Positions 11,331 through 23,107 of a stretch of DNA of 64,000 nucleotides are shown here, in pieces (position 1 is the stretch's first letter; each line of letters starts with the position of its first letter). The notes below the pieces were generated by a model. The model did no database searches and had not been told where the DNA came from. It saw only the letters and a list, made by a program, of their open reading frames with translations. The position numbers were made by a program, and so were the translations under genes. The stretch is from Channallabes apus. Taxonomy: Eukaryota > Chordata > Actinopteri > Siluriformes > Clariidae. The stretch is taken from NCBI GenBank assembly GCA_030522415.1, contig CM060108.1, forward strand, positions 35,133,256-35,197,255. Direction: 5' to 3'.

Positions 11331-11376
11331 CTGTGTGTGTGTGTGTGTGTGTGTGTGTAGTGTGTGTAGTGTGTGA
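11331..11376. repeat. (TG)n microsatellite
   Basis: An imperfect TG run with two TAG interruptions towards its right end. Confidence 0.95.
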
Positions 11377-12570
11377 AGAGCAGGACAGGCATTCAGATGC
11401 CAAAGTGACAGACACGCCGTCCAGAACCTAAAGTCACATGTCAGGGCCGCCGTGCTTCTTGTGACATGTCAGGACATGTCTGGGATCAGCAGTCTCATCA
11501 GGGTGCTCTGGTGATAGACAATATCTCGTGAAGTGCAGTAGTTTGATGGTCCCAGAAGGTTGGTTATTAAGTGAAATTAGATCGATACATGGTTAAACCT
11601 AAGGCTGGACACACACACACATGCACACACTTTTCCTGTCACTCAAATATTGGCTCAATTAGATGCTTTAGTTTAATGTGCTGATATGTTTCCTCTGCCT
11701 TTTTCCCCCTCCATGACTCTCTCTGTGGCCAACAGACTTTATAGTTTGTCTTTCCCAGAGGTTCTTCGCCTCTCACTAAGCACGGACAGACTAATTAAAA
11801 CTGTCCTGGAACATGCCAGAAGGGCAGATTCAACCAAAACACTGCAGTATGAAAGGGCATATGGAAAAGAAGCCGTCTGCATACACAGATAGCAGACATT
11901 ATTTTTCAAAACATCATTAAGCTGTTATTCAAACATGCACAAACACAAGCCCACAATCACATGTCGCATAATGTGCACATTGATATAGCGCTGCTGCAGC
12001 TTGAATGCTTCTTCACAGTTATTATAGACATTTTCTTCATCTGCTATATGTGCAAATACATTACACATGGCAGGCTACCTACGTGAAAGTAATTCACGCT
12101 GTGAGTAGAACTGCTCACGCTAAACAACAGCATCAAATAGATAAAAAAAAAAAAAATCCACGGTGCTGTTCGAATCTGAAAATTGACAGACTCTGTCCAT
12201 TACACAACACAGATGAGGCCAGACAGGAGCTGAGGCTGGTTTAAAAGAATCAGATTATGAAATATCAAATCTATCAAACTCATCTCTCTTTATTGGCACA
12301 CCCCTCCACCACAGTGAGCTATAAATAAAAATATCGTAAAAATGTATTTATATTTTTAGATGAAATCCAAGTGCCTATGCATCAGAACAGTCTATTATAT
12401 ATGAAGGTGAAAATGCAGATACATTTTAAAGTAGCGCAGTTCATAATAACACTTTAGATGATTAAAATAATGAAGGATTATGGTAAATAATAACTAATGC
12501 TAATGGGCTTCTTTAATGCTAGGATTCTTTTTCTGTAAAAAAAGAAAAAGAAAAAAAGAAACTGTCTGCT
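11377..12570. other. Unassigned, single-copy-looking DNA
   Basis: No mobile-element motif recognised. The part at 11390-11560 has balanced base composition and few simple repeats. Contains ACATGTCAGGACATGTC-type short repeats near 11430-11480 and an A13 run at 12145-12157. Confidence 0.35.
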
Positions 12571-12571
12571 C

Positions 12572-12675
12572 TGAAGCAAGGTGGCTCAGTGGTTAGCAAT
12601 GTTGTCCTGCACCTCCAGGTTCTGGGTTCAATTCCTGCAATGGGCCTGTGTGCATAGACTTTGCATGTTCTCCCT
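12572..12675 (+). mobile_element. V-SINE head fragment
   Basis: GGTGGCTCAGTGGTTAGCAA with CACCTCCAGGTTCTGGGTTC gives A- and B-box-like parts of the tRNA-derived head, followed by TTTGCATGTTCTCC of the body. The body is then cut off by T- and C-rich sequence. The following AACCAGGCAAGACAGATTAA (12708-12727) resembles another fish repeat I cannot place. Confidence 0.7.
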
Positions 12676-12903
12676 TTCTTTCTTTTTTTCCCCCTACATT
12701 TATTTAACCAGGCAAGACAGATTAAGAACGGGTTTCTTATTTACAACTGTGGTCTTTGCTTTGTGTGTTTCTTCCAGTTTTTCCTTGGTTTTTAGTTAGT
12801 GAGGATGTTGAAGTGATAAGTTATAACCTGCAGTAATATAAGATGTTTATTGGACAACTATCAACCAGAACACTAAATATTGCAAATAATGAGTAATAAT
12901 AAA

Positions 12904-13269
12904 GGCGCGGTGGTGTAGTGGTTAGCACTGTCGCCTTGCACCTCCAGGGTCTGGGTTCGATTCCCCGGCCAGGCTCGATTCCCGCCTCTGTGTGCATGGA
13001 GTTTGCATGTTCTCCCCGTGCTTGGTGGGTTTCCTCCGGGTACTCCGGTTTCCTCCCACAGTCCAAAGATATGCAGGTTAGGCTAATTGGCGTTCTTAAA
13101 TTGCCCGTAGTGTGTGATTGGGTGTGTGAGTGTGTGTATGTGTGTGTGCCCTGTGATGGATTGGCACCCTGTCCAGGGTGTACCCCACCTAGTGCCTGAA
13201 GTCTCCTGGGATAGGCTCCAGGTCCCCCGCGACCCTGAACACAGGATTAAGCGGTATAGAAGATGAATG
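12904..13269 (+). mobile_element. V-SINE, full length with target-site duplication
   Basis: A plus-strand full copy: head GGTGTAGTGGTTAGCACTGT, B box GGGTTCGATTCCC, central segment GTTTCCTCCCACAGTCCAAA, and tail AAGCGGTATAGAAGATGAAT. The flanks AATGAGTAATAATAAA at 12888-12903 and 13270-13285 are identical over up to 16 bp, though the first bases overlap the tail repeat. This supports insertion by target-primed reverse transcription. The pol III promoter boxes look intact. Confidence 0.92.
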
Positions 13270-13483
13270 AATGAGTAATAATAAACACCATCAGAGTTAT
13301 GCTATTGTCTTAAAAAATTTATTCAACCAAATGAACTAAAAACATGACATCTCCCAGCACATACACTCTGGCTCACCCGAGTACTGATTGTCATCACCTG
13401 ACCTTCATTACAAGTAATACTGAAGGACTCTACACACGTAGGCAGATGTACTTTTACAAATCATACAAGTCATTGTCTATAGT

Positions 13484-13822
13484 GCTTTATCTTGTATACA
13501 GGGTCGCGGGGAGCATGGAGTCTAACCCAGAGGACTTAGGGCACGAGATGGTACACCCTAGATGGCAATCTCTGGCAATCTCTTTCAGGGCACACAAACA
13601 CATACACACACTCACACACTCATTCACATGCTATTGGCAATTTGGGAACGCCAATTAACCTAATCTGCCTGCCTTTGGACTGTGGGAGGAAAGTGGAGGA
13701 ACTTCACCAAGCACAGGGAGATCATGCAAAGTTCATGCACACAGACCTGATGGGGGAAATGGAACCCAGAACCTGTAGGTGCAAGGTGACAGTGCTAATC
13801 ACTAAGCCACCCTGCTGCTCTC
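13484..13822 (-). mobile_element. V-SINE, diverged copy
   Basis: Minus-strand copy from GCAGGGTGGCTTAGTGATTA (head, read from 13816 leftward) through a diverged central segment to the CCTGTATACAAGATAAAGCA end near 13488. Many substitutions and short deletions indicate an older copy than the neighbour at 12904. Confidence 0.8.
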
Positions 13823-14199
13823 CCAAAGTCTATAAAATAAAACTTTTGGGGGCATAGAAGAACCAATTCATTCACACTTTGGTATAATAGTTTTTATACC
13901 AAATATTTTATAGTATATACTGTATTATTGTATACTGTATTTCCAATATAATACAAATACATATACAGTAGCAGAATATTGCTATATAACATCCTACCTG
14001 TTGTGTGTCTGTAGTCTATTGCTTCATTCTGTTTTTGCTAATTTGTCAAACGCACCACAGTGAGAGTTTGCCTGTGGAGATACTTCAGCTGCCAAGCGGA
14101 ATGGCATGTTTCATAATTCGCAGCCAAAAACTCTTTCCTCTCTCAGAGAAAATGACTCAGAGACTACATTTATCTATCTTCATATGCAAATGAAACCTT
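13823..14199. other. AT-rich unassigned DNA
   Basis: TATACTGTAT-rich patch at 13900-13980, otherwise nothing recognised. Confidence 0.35.
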
Positions 14200-14720
14200 T
14201 GTCATTGATCTGGCTGCAGTTCCCTATAATCAGCAAAAAGAAAAGATTAACAGTATGATCTTTCTCAGTTTATTCGCTTTGTTTCCAAATGGAGGGGCAG
14301 AAAGCACTCGAGTCATGGGGAAATGTCTCATTATGGCTGAGTTCGGCCAGCTCTGAAGGACGGCAGCCAGCAGTCTCAGTCAATTACTCTCATCTCCGAG
14401 ACCCCAGCCGCGCCTCAAACTGCCGAAATGAACGAGTCTGTCTTTGGCGAAGTGCTCGCCACTGATAAGCCACTGCAGACTAGAAGACTGACATGAAGCC
14501 AATTAAAAATTTTGTGCTTTGTCTGATGAGATAGGAAGAAAATGAGAACTCTTCAAATGGATTTCTTGTTGCTTGTTGGGTGGGGATGAGAAATTGATTA
14601 ACACCCCTGTCTGAAATGCTGGAGCGCTCGCCCATCAGTTTGTAATGGAGGATTTTTTTTTCAGGTGGTCCCTGCACTGGACAAAGCCTTTCCTCAAATT
14701 CCTCTTATGAGTAATGAATA
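14200..14720. other. Candidate conserved non-coding DNA
   Basis: About 500 bp of balanced composition, free of simple repeats and of any mobile-element motif I know, in an otherwise repeat-rich AT-rich setting. Stops occur in all frames at short spacing, so it is not an obvious exon. Conservation is a guess from texture only. Confidence 0.3.
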
Positions 14721-15320
14721 CAAATTGCTAAGGAGATTTAAAGTATTTCACGAGTTCATGTGGATATCTTTATTACTCAGTTCCAGCTGTCATCTATAAT
14801 CACTTATTCTATTTACAGTAGTGTGGCTCAGTCACAGGCAGATGCACACATGCTAATGTTTTATCAATACAAGCTGTGATATGTTCTCCTTTAAAAAGAA
14901 ATCACATGCCAGCACACACACTATCGGTTTTCTTCTTTAACATGTATAAAGCGTGGGGATCACTCAGCTTCTCATGCTGTGTAATGGATGTTAATTGTAC
15001 TGGCAGTCATCCAGCATGGTCTATCCAGAGACCCACAGAAGATTGGTTGGCAGCCCAATTCTCAACCAATGGGAAACTGGTGGTGACCCGGAGACCTAGC
15101 CAGATGGCCTCTGCCACGTCAATCTCAATAGCCTGCAGTGACTTTTAGCATGACCTTCACTGTTGTCATCTTACTCAGTCTGGTCCTATATTTTTTTATT
15201 TTTTCATCGGGTCATTTCAAAATAAAATTGAAAGCACCAGCTACTTAGTGAATAACCTTTACCCCTGCCATAATTGTTTATCAGAATGTTTTTTTTTTAA
15301 ATTTTTTTAAGTGATCTCAT
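14721..15320. other. Unassigned DNA
   Basis: A plus-strand open frame of 90 codons (14876-15148) has no recognisable motif. I cannot tell whether it is coding and do not call a gene. T-rich tract at 15289-15309. Confidence 0.3.
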
Positions 15321-15324
15321 TGAT

Positions 15325-15775
15325 CATTCATGGCATGATTCCTAGTTTGAGCATTTCAGAAATTGCAGATTTCCATAATCAGCAGTCTATAGAGTTTACG
15401 CAGAATGGCTTAACATAGAATATGTTAATAGTAAACACACCTTGCTCATTTAGAGGAGATCAAAGAAAACGGTCAGATTGATTTGAACCTAGATTAATTT
15501 TATAGTTACTCTTTACTATGATGGTGAGCAGAAAAGCATTTCAGAAAGTACAAAACATCAGAAGACAATTTGTTAGCTAAGAACAGCAATCAGAGGTTGA
15601 AGAAGAAATAACATCACTTGGTCATTTCACAATCTTCAACTTTCCAGTATGATGATGATGATGATTTTATAATGATTTTGCACGATTTTCAGTCAGTTGG
15701 AGCCTAATTAAGCGAATGGATGAGCAGGTGCATGGTTGTCCCTATTAAAGTGGCCAGTCAGTAAAAATGAGTAAA
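15325..15775 (+). mobile_element. Tc1-like family B, third copy (relic)
   Basis: Blocks shared with 7380-8118 and 9085-9505 are AGTTTGAGCATTTCAGAAAT, AGAGTTTACGCAGAATGGC and GGTGAGCAGAAAAGCATTTC, followed by the terminal CCTATTAAAGTGGCCAGTCA. Most of the transposase middle is missing. Confidence 0.65.
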
Positions 15776-15949
15776 CTTTCATTCTGTTAGCCAGGCAGTT
15801 ATTAGTGAATCACTTGCCATAGTGAAATTCAAAGTGCAGCTCATTTGAACAGCTGCATTAAATGGCGTGAGCACATGCACACTCCAGCACTGAATATAAT
15901 CAGCGCTTAGCAGGACGACGGTGAGCCAGCGTGAATCGAGGAGCTCGCA

Positions 15950-16290
15950 GACTGCACAGCCTTTTCGTCCCATTTGATATGCCAGTTTTAATGAAGGTTT
16001 ATTCTGAAAAGCTAATGACTAACTCCCACAGCACAGAGGAAGGTAATCGCGGCACCGCTTTCAATCACTGAGTGACATGGAGATACATTACAAACTCAGA
16101 CTGCAGGATGTCGCGGAATATTCATGCGCGGATTTAATGTGCAGACGGATTCTCAGCTCCAGCCGCCAGGTGTAAATATTCATCTCGTTGCTTGCTGCCT
16201 TTTGATATCATTCAATAGACCTTCATAAGCCGGATCTGGATGATTCCATGTCGGGGGTGTCATTTCTTTTCCACTGAGGCTTCACTTACA
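15950..16290. other. Candidate conserved non-coding DNA
   Basis: A balanced, repeat-free stretch with homeodomain/POU-like AT motifs set among GC-rich words (GGAATATTCATGCGCGGATT, GTAAATATTCATCTCG). No coding frame. Regulatory function is only a suspicion. Confidence 0.3.
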
Positions 16291-16440
16291 CACATGTAAA
16301 GGAAAGCTAAAAGACATTTTAAAGACATGTTAAGCATCCTTCTTAACAACCTGATTCATTTAAATCATTTATTCTTGTCTAAGCCACTATATGTACACCT
16401 TTTTCTCAACAGGAAGTTACTCTATACTAATCACCCAAGG

Positions 16441-17200
16441 AGCGTTCAAGTCAAACCGAGACTTTCGGGTTATGCATAACAACAATAATGATAATGAGTA
16501 AAAACTCTCTTTATTTCTCTATATAATCCCCCGCTACACTAATGTACTTATTCCAGCGTTTCACTAGTTCTTGGATACCATCAAGGTAGAAAGTTTTCTC
16601 TATAATTGAGAGCCATGATTGGATTGCCTGCTTCACTTTTGAAATTCTGGCGTCCCAACCATGTGGGTTGGAGTGAGGTCAGGACTGTACGGTGGATGTA
16701 GCAATCACGCCCAGCTGAGTTCCTGTAATGTGCAAGTGGTGTTCATGGTTGATTGTGTGTACAGTTCATACAGACTGATCCATCTCTTCCATAAGTTGGC
16801 GACAAGTTATACGTCATTTTCCAAGTATCAGGCGTTCCCCTCACTGAATGTTCATGAGAAAGACTGTAGTGGACTTTGAGCCATCTCATCCAGGATCATT
16901 ATTCACGGAAAAACGGGCTCTATTAAAAACGTTTGCACCATTCAAATGTTTTACTGCAGCTATTACTGTACTCTCAGCATAGTGTGCTTGAAGTCTTCTG
17001 AAAATGTCAATCAGGTTTGTGCCTTCATTCACGAGGAATTTCATCACACGACTCAGTTTTACTTGAATGCCCCTCAGACAAAATATCCTGAAGGTCATAA
17101 GAAGACGAAAATCTGTTTTCTCATTTCTCATCTTTATTTTTTTTAGTGACGTTCTGAAATTGACTGGCAGAGTAACTTTGAAAGCACAAGCCTGCAACCT
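16441..17200 (-). pseudogene. Mariner-like transposase pseudogene
   Basis: A minus-strand mariner relic. The N-terminal part (about 17060-16900) reads KFLVNEGTNLIDIFRRLQAH, a mariner helix-turn-helix region. Further in, PPYSPDLTPTHMVG (16690-16650) matches the mariner YSPDL motif that precedes the third acidic residue. The C-terminus reads GIQELVKRWNKYISVAGDYI before a TA-rich end. The left terminal repeat is AGCGTTCAAGTCAAACCGAG at 16441. The middle, including the second catalytic region, is deleted and stops are frequent. Relatives lie at 22046-22500 and 49754-49959. Confidence 0.75.
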
Positions 17201-17765
17201 TAATTATAAATGGAAACTCAATTTTTAATGAAAGTATGTTCTTTATTAGCATGTGTGTTAGTCAGCCATGCAACCAGCATTAAACTGTATGAATAAAAAG
17301 CAGGCATCAAACTCAGTCATCCTTAGTGAAACATTTATTTTATGATTTAATCAATTTTATCTTAAAAATAGGATTAATGGTACCCTAGATATGGCGTCAA
17401 CCTTCTATATTTTATTTTTAAAGAACCTTAGTGCCTCAGAACATACCCCTATACACACACGCGCATGTGAACAAGGTGATTAGACAGCCCAGTGTAAATT
17501 AGACCTTGTCTCTACTGAATGAACTGGAAATCCGTCTCAGTGACCTCTTATTAAAGTTTCTCGAAAAGCAGATCGTTTTTTTACTCTATAGCTGTCTGTC
17601 TGTATCAGCTGCAGGTGGATGCCAAAGTCTCAGTGCCAAGTGTGTGTAATTACTTTGGAGTTAACGACATGAGAGCCTGGCTGGAGGAGTGTATTCTCTT
17701 TAGCACCCTCACACTTGTGCAATCTTTATGAGTGTTATAGTAAAGCACGTTCCCAGTCGATATTT
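17201..17765. other. Unassigned DNA
   Basis: No family recognised; 17500-17700 is balanced and repeat-free. Confidence 0.35.
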
Positions 17766-17767
17766 TA

Positions 17768-17790
17768 TTCTCTCTCTCTCTCTCTCTCTG
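17768..17790. repeat. (TC)n microsatellite
   Basis: Short pure TC run. Confidence 0.9.
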
Positions 17791-18230
17791 TATGGCACTC
17801 TGATAGTCCATGCAACATAAAGCTCCACTGGGCGTCCATTACACCACATGGTCACATCATGGCTCATTTTCCTCCTCATTATTCATTAAGACAAAAGATG
17901 CATTGTGTTGTTTTTTTCCCCTCCTTTCACCTCCTTCCTTATTGTCAGACATGAATCCTGCTCTCCTGCTCATCATGGCATTAAAAAAATGCAGGACGTA
18001 TTACCACCTATTCAGAACTCATTAGCCTGGTTTGTGCTTTATCAGAAGTGTGTCTGAGAACAGCCTGAAATGAACTTCTCAAGGCCTGGAGCATTCATGG
18101 TTTAAACAAAAGCAGTAGGAGGTTTGCAGCCCCATTTGCAGCTATTTATCAAACATTATGGGAGTGTGTGTTGAGGATGCTTTTCTTCTAATAAAGGGAG
18201 AGATGGATTGTATTGTCTAACACGGAAATG
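17791..18230. other. Candidate conserved non-coding DNA
   Basis: Single-copy-looking sequence with no mobile-element motif and no exon-like frame. Overlapping short open frames (71-79 codons) have no motif. Confidence 0.25.
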
Positions 18231-18235
18231 TATAG

Positions 18236-18625
18236 TATAACTCTATCAGCCATAACACATTAACATTGATCACTATCAATACACCAGGGACACGGTATAC
18301 ATGGGGACCCAAGTCTCACCTATGCCTGCGGGGCCATCCAGTCTGATTACACACAATGCACCACAAGTTAATGGAAAAAGTCAATGCTGGCTACAGTAGA
18401 AAGGCACCAGAAAACCCAGTGCACCACAGCCAGTGCCTCGGTCTCTAAGCTCCCAGATCCCAATATGATCGAGAGCCCAATATGATGATCCCAATATGAT
18501 GCCAGACACCACAGCACACCCAAGAGGTCTTGATGTGAATCGTATTACAAGGGGCCAGAGCTGCCGAGGGGCAGAAGGGTAACCTATACAATACCGGTCA
18601 TAATGTTATGGCTGATCAATTTATG
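18236..18625. mobile_element. Non-autonomous TIR element, copy 1
   Basis: The left end TATCAGCCATAACACATTAA and the right end ATAATGTTATGGCTGATCAA are inverted repeats. The interior is non-coding (CCAGTGCACCACAGCCAGTG, CAACACACCCAAG-like blocks) and matches a second copy at about 43985-44455. The ends resemble those of the Tc1-like relic at 33955, so this may be its MITE partner. Confidence 0.65.
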
Positions 18626-18844
18626 CTGTTGTGAAGTGATGATTAAATATGGTTAATAAAATGATATATCATTGACCATTATATTTTCTAGATAGAAGCT
18701 TCAATGCAAGCTACATGAGGGGAATATAAAAAAGTTTATGTATAAGTAAACAATATCACATGAGAGGGAGTGCTGTATGCTTGATCAGGTGTTGGAGAGT
18801 GGTTTGGAATTTAACACTAATGGTTCAGATGCGATTCAGAATGA

Positions 18845-18990
18845 CTTACAATGTTTGGACACACCTTCTAATTACATAGTCTTTCCTGAATTTGATTTCT
18901 TTCTACATTTTGGCTGAAAGCATCCAAAATATGTAATAATCTGCAATAATTTGAACAGAATTCGAGATGTGTCTGCTACTTATGGTGTAA
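18845..18990 (-). mobile_element. Tc1-like family C fragment
   Basis: AATGTTTGGACACACCTTCT at the left is a terminal-repeat-like sequence. It is followed by TTTGATTTCTTTCTACATTT and GCATCCAAAATATGTAATAA, matching the left part of the better copy at 40954-41504. Confidence 0.55.
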
Positions 18991-18996
18991 AGTCAG

Positions 18997-19090
18997 GTCA
19001 GGGATAGCTCAGTGGTTGAGGCATTGGACTACAGTTCGGAAGGTCTAATCTGGTCTAGTAAATGAAGTAAATGGGTACTTGGTTTAGAGA
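18997..19090 (+). mobile_element. tRNA-headed SINE (type a), truncated
   Basis: GGGATAGCTCAGTGGTTGAG and GCATTGGACTACAGTTCGGA match the head of the SINE at 25684. The body after the B box is lost. Confidence 0.65.
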
Positions 19091-19881
19091 AGGGTACTGT
19101 ATCTAAAAATGGGAGTCTGCCAAAAAAAAAAACGTGAATGCATTTTAGGAGAGATTTTCTGAAATGCTGGTTTTCAACACACTTCATGTGTTGCTGCTTA
19201 AGGTAATGGACAGGATGTTTGAACCATTTCTATTTTAGAAGGTCCTTTTCTGACCTTTTTAACCCTCAAGTGCTTTTTCCAACCATCCATTTGATTTTTG
19301 GCAAGAAGCATTCATATACCAACCATTTTACCTTTTTATTAAACCTATTTCCCTGGTTGTTGACTTTAAGGTTCTTTATTTAAAGTCTTTTGATATAAAT
19401 ACTATTAACTACACCTTATTGCAGTCTCTTTTCTGGTTTCTTCTTAAAAAAACATGGTTTTAAATGGAAAACAAAATCTGGTTATTATGTACGTGCTGTA
19501 ATGTTGTATGGAAGATTGCAAAAGGGAACTCTCAGGTCAGGCTCCTGAGTGCATCAACTTGGTGGCTATCTGGTTATTTCAGTAGTGTAGCGCTTTGATT
19601 GGACATTTAACATGGAGTCTATGGTACATTTTGGGGGGGAAAATGTCCTCATTCAGGATGGAATTCCGTTGGGTTCAAGAGCAAGGTCTCATTAAGCTGC
19701 ATTATGACATGGTTACCTGGTGCCTGTGATGGCTTAGTGCCTTAGAGACCCATTTTATCTTATTTCTCATCAATTGTTTGTGTGTGTGTGTGTTCTTGGT
19801 GGTGTGTGCTCAATGAGAAACCGATGAATCATTAGTACCTTTGAGGACTCAATATTCATTCATGGATAAATCTTTAGTTTA

Positions 19882-19884
<3 letters not shown>
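19091..19884. other. Unassigned DNA
   Basis: Short (TG)n at 19778-19791. No recognised family or gene. Confidence 0.35.
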
Positions 19885-19947
<63 letters not shown>

Positions 19948-19948
19948 G
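19885..19948. repeat. Compound (TC)n-(AC)n microsatellite
   Basis: A long TC run passes into AC repeats. It creates a spurious Leu/Ser-rich open frame. Confidence 0.97.
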
Positions 19949-20118
19949 CTCTCTGGGAGACCCTTATCCTTTACACATTAGTCATGTTCCCACTGTTAAA
20001 ACCTGCTTCCTCTATTTTTTCCAAACTCTTTCCTATTGACTCAAATCACTTTTACCTTTTTCCCCCACCTTCCTTTCTCACTGAGACAAGCCATCATCAT
20101 TCTAGATTTATGACTCAA

Positions 20119-20155
20119 ACACACACACACACACACGCGCACGCGCACACACGCA
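20119..20155. repeat. (AC)n/(GC)n simple repeat
   Basis: AC run with interspersed GCGCACGCGC. Confidence 0.93.
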
Positions 20156-21184
20156 GAGCTCGACCTATTCCCAGACTAATGCCATGTTTCAAGAATCGCA
20201 GCTGATGTCAGAGGCTAAAGCAAGAGATTTTGGTGATGTCTCTGGCAGGTTGTGAAGCATGAGAGAGTTAACCTGTCGAGGGAAGGGGTTACTAGTGTGT
20301 GTGGTGGGGAGGTGTTGTGAAGGGTTTTTCAGTAATACCTGAACAGGGGGGATGAATATAATGGCAGCCGTACCGTGCGACAGTCCCCCAGTGGCTCTCC
20401 AAACCCATTTCTAGTGTAGTCTCAGAACTGAGCCCTCAGCACTCCTGGTGCTCTCCTGGAGCCATGCTGTGTGCAAATGGAGGCCAGCTCATAACAATGA
20501 CAAGCCAATTTCTCTGTCTGTATCGCTCTCTCCTTCTCATTCTCTCGCTGTGACTCATCTATATGACTGCTAGCTCACCTGGGAAATCACAAAATTGGGC
20601 AAAAGGAGTTGAAGGACATGAAAAAAAGATTCTTATGCTATTCACAACCTGTCTGCCTGGCAGTTATGGCTGAGTCGATTTCATGAGCCTATTGCTTTGC
20701 ATATCTCACATAAGCTGCAACTCACCGGCACCCTAGGCATTTTGTGCCATCCTCATCCAAGCCCTAAACATTCTAGGTTAAAAATTGATTTTCCGAAATC
20801 GATGTTTGTGTGCATTTTGAGTCATTACAGTATTAGGAGGAAAAACATCTTTCACATCTTCTAACCTCAAAAGTGATTCGAGAAAAAGCACACCACACAT
20901 TTCTTAACAATGATTAATAAAAAGCCGATTGTGGAGGACAGAGCATAAAACAGCAATGGAAACTCTCTCTCTCTTTGGGGTTCCTTGAAAAAAAAAAACA
21001 TCATAATGATTCAAAGCTAGGCTAAAATAAACACAGACTAGACTCATGCTTTGTTTCTGAATGAGCTAAATATGGTCAGCTAAATATCATTAAACATCAT
21101 CAATATCATCATCTGAATAAGCTAAATACGATCATGCCAATTTTTTTACATTTGCATTGTATATACTGTATACTATATATCAAA
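20156..21184. other. Unassigned, mostly single-copy-looking DNA
   Basis: About 1 kb with no mobile-element motif recognised until the Tc1 fragment at 21185. Short (TC)n near 20967. Confidence 0.35.
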
Positions 21185-21550
21185 ATATTTTGATGTATTG
21201 CTCCTTTTTCATGTTGCCATTTACTGTGATTAGGTTCCCTGGTCCACCAGCTGAACCCCCCCCCCCCCCAAAAAAAAAACAAAAAACATTAGGTTTCCAC
21301 CACCATGTTTGACAGTGGGGTTGGTGTCCTTAGGGTTGAAGCCTTCTCCTTTTTTACGCCAAATGGAGGCTGCATCATTGTAGCCAAACCATAAAATTAT
21401 AGTTTCATCTGACCATAAAACAGAAGACCTGAAGTCTAATCTCTCATTCTGTTTTATGATAAATAATAACAATAAAACTTCCATTTGTATCAGTGAAAAA
21501 CACTGGGAAAAAATACATTTGTGGGAAACGTTCAAACCTTGGGACACAAG
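21185..21550 (-). pseudogene. Tc1-like family D transposase fragment
   Basis: The minus strand shows VLWSDETIILWFGYNDAASI with the first catalytic Asp, then IWRKKGEGFNPKD and TVKHGGGNLM. The left side runs into a C15-A9 homopolymer junction at about 21257-21280, where the alignment ends. Only the middle of the transposase remains. Confidence 0.75.
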
Positions 21551-21671
21551 TTTGGATTATTTTCTACATTTATAGAACAATACTGATTACTGAATACTGA
21601 AAATTAAACTGGCTCTCACGAAGACCAAAAAAAGCAAGACTTGTGATTGCACAGAATAACAAAATACAGTT

Positions 21672-22032
21672 CATTCACTCATTTTCTATACCGCTTAATC
21701 CTGTGTTCAGGGTCGCAGGGGACCTGGAGCCTATCCCAGGAGACTTCGGGCACTAGACGGGGTACACCCTGGACAGGGTGCCAATCCATCGCAGGGCACA
21801 CACACATACACACACTCACACCCAATGGGCAATTTAGGAACACCAATTAGCCTAACCTGCATGTCTTTGGACTGTGGGAGGAAACCGGAGAACCCGGAGG
21901 AAACCCACCAAGCACGGGGAGAACATGCAAACTCCATGCACACAGAGACGGGAATCGAGCCTGGCCGGGGAATCGAACCCGGACCCTGGAGGTGCAAGGC
22001 GACAGCGCTAACCACTACACCACCGCGCCGCC
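21672..22032 (-). mobile_element. V-SINE, full length with 13-bp target-site duplication
   Basis: Minus-strand full copy, close in sequence to those at 12904 and 56617. ACAAAATACAGTT occurs directly on both sides (21659-21671 and 22033-22045), a perfect duplication, so the insertion is relatively young. The right flank runs into a mariner relic. Confidence 0.95.
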
Positions 22033-22045
22033 ACAAAATACAGTT

Positions 22046-22500
22046 ATGAGTGTAAAAACAACTAGCTTTATTTCTCTATATAATCCCCAGGTACACGAAT
22101 GCACTTATCCCAGTGTTTCACTAGTGCTTAGGTAGAACACTTTCTCAGTACACCAGAGCTATGATTAGACTGCACCCTTCACATCAGAAACGCTGGCCAC
22201 CCAGGAACTCCTTTAATGACTCAAACATGTGGAAATGGCTTGGAGCAAGGTCAGGACTGTGTGCTCAACTACCAGCTGAGTTCCTGTAAAATGCAATGGT
22301 TATTTGTGAATGATTGTCTGTACAGTTCCCATGGACAGACGCAACACATTGGCAACAAGTTACTCGCAGATTTTCTTGGATAAGGCAAAACTAAATGTGA
22401 ATGTGAACTGGTTTTTCACCACAAATCCGAGTTTGACGTGAACACCATGTCAGTGAATTCATTTGGACAAACTTGATCTTAGATCCATAATTACACTGCA
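22046..22500 (-). pseudogene. Mariner-like transposase C-terminal fragment
   Basis: The minus strand reads SPDLAPSHFHMFESLKEFLG followed by GQRF and a diverged C-terminus. The 3'-side TTTATTTCTCTATATAATCC is shared with the relic at 16441. The right part contains TTTTTCACCACAAATCCGAG and GTTTGACGTGAACAC, a terminal-repeat-like end. Multiple stops. Confidence 0.72.
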
Positions 22501-23105
22501 TGCAACATTAAGTGTTCTTACTTTACTAGTCTCTGTAGCCATTTACTACTACAATATAAAAATTTTATCCACACAGTATGTTTTCTGTTTTTAGAAAAAA
22601 TATATTTTGTGGCAGATAAAATTTATCTTAAAAATGCAACAGTTTGCTTCTTTGTGATGCACAGTTTAAAAAACTCAAATCAGGCCTTGAAAAACCTATT
22701 TTGTGAACAGAAAAGGCATTGACAAAATAAGCTTTTCCTATCACAAAATGACATTAGAGTTGCGTATTGAGTTTTTCTATATCTAAAACTGTCACAAAAC
22801 TAGTTTCATAGATTCATAAAATGGAAATTACAAAGCCACAGGTCTGGTAGATGGTGTACAATAGGAAAATGTGCAATTTGCTGTTCATATTTTACTCCCT
22901 AAAATATTATAAACTTAAATAATTTACCATTGACAAATTGTAGAGAAGCCTTATCCTCTGTTGTCATTAGAGTAATGTATTTTGTGGCACCCTGTGGTAC
23001 TAATATAATTAATGGCACATAATGTAATGTGCTCTTTGTTGTTTAGTAACGCCTGGATCCCTGAAGAAATGAACCGGCTGAATGAAAAAAAAAAAAAATT
23101 CTGAC
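22501..23105. other. AT-rich unassigned DNA
   Basis: No recognised family; A-run at 23085-23098. Confidence 0.35.
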
Positions 23106-23107
23106 AC

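Noticed and set aside
14876..15148. 90-codon open frame as an exon
   Set aside because: No known domain, no convincing splice sites or Kozak context, and composition similar to flanking non-coding DNA.
21254..21285. C-run/A-run as a regulatory G-quadruplex element
   Set aside because: A single homopolymer pair at the edge of a decayed transposon; more likely slippage or an assembly weak spot.
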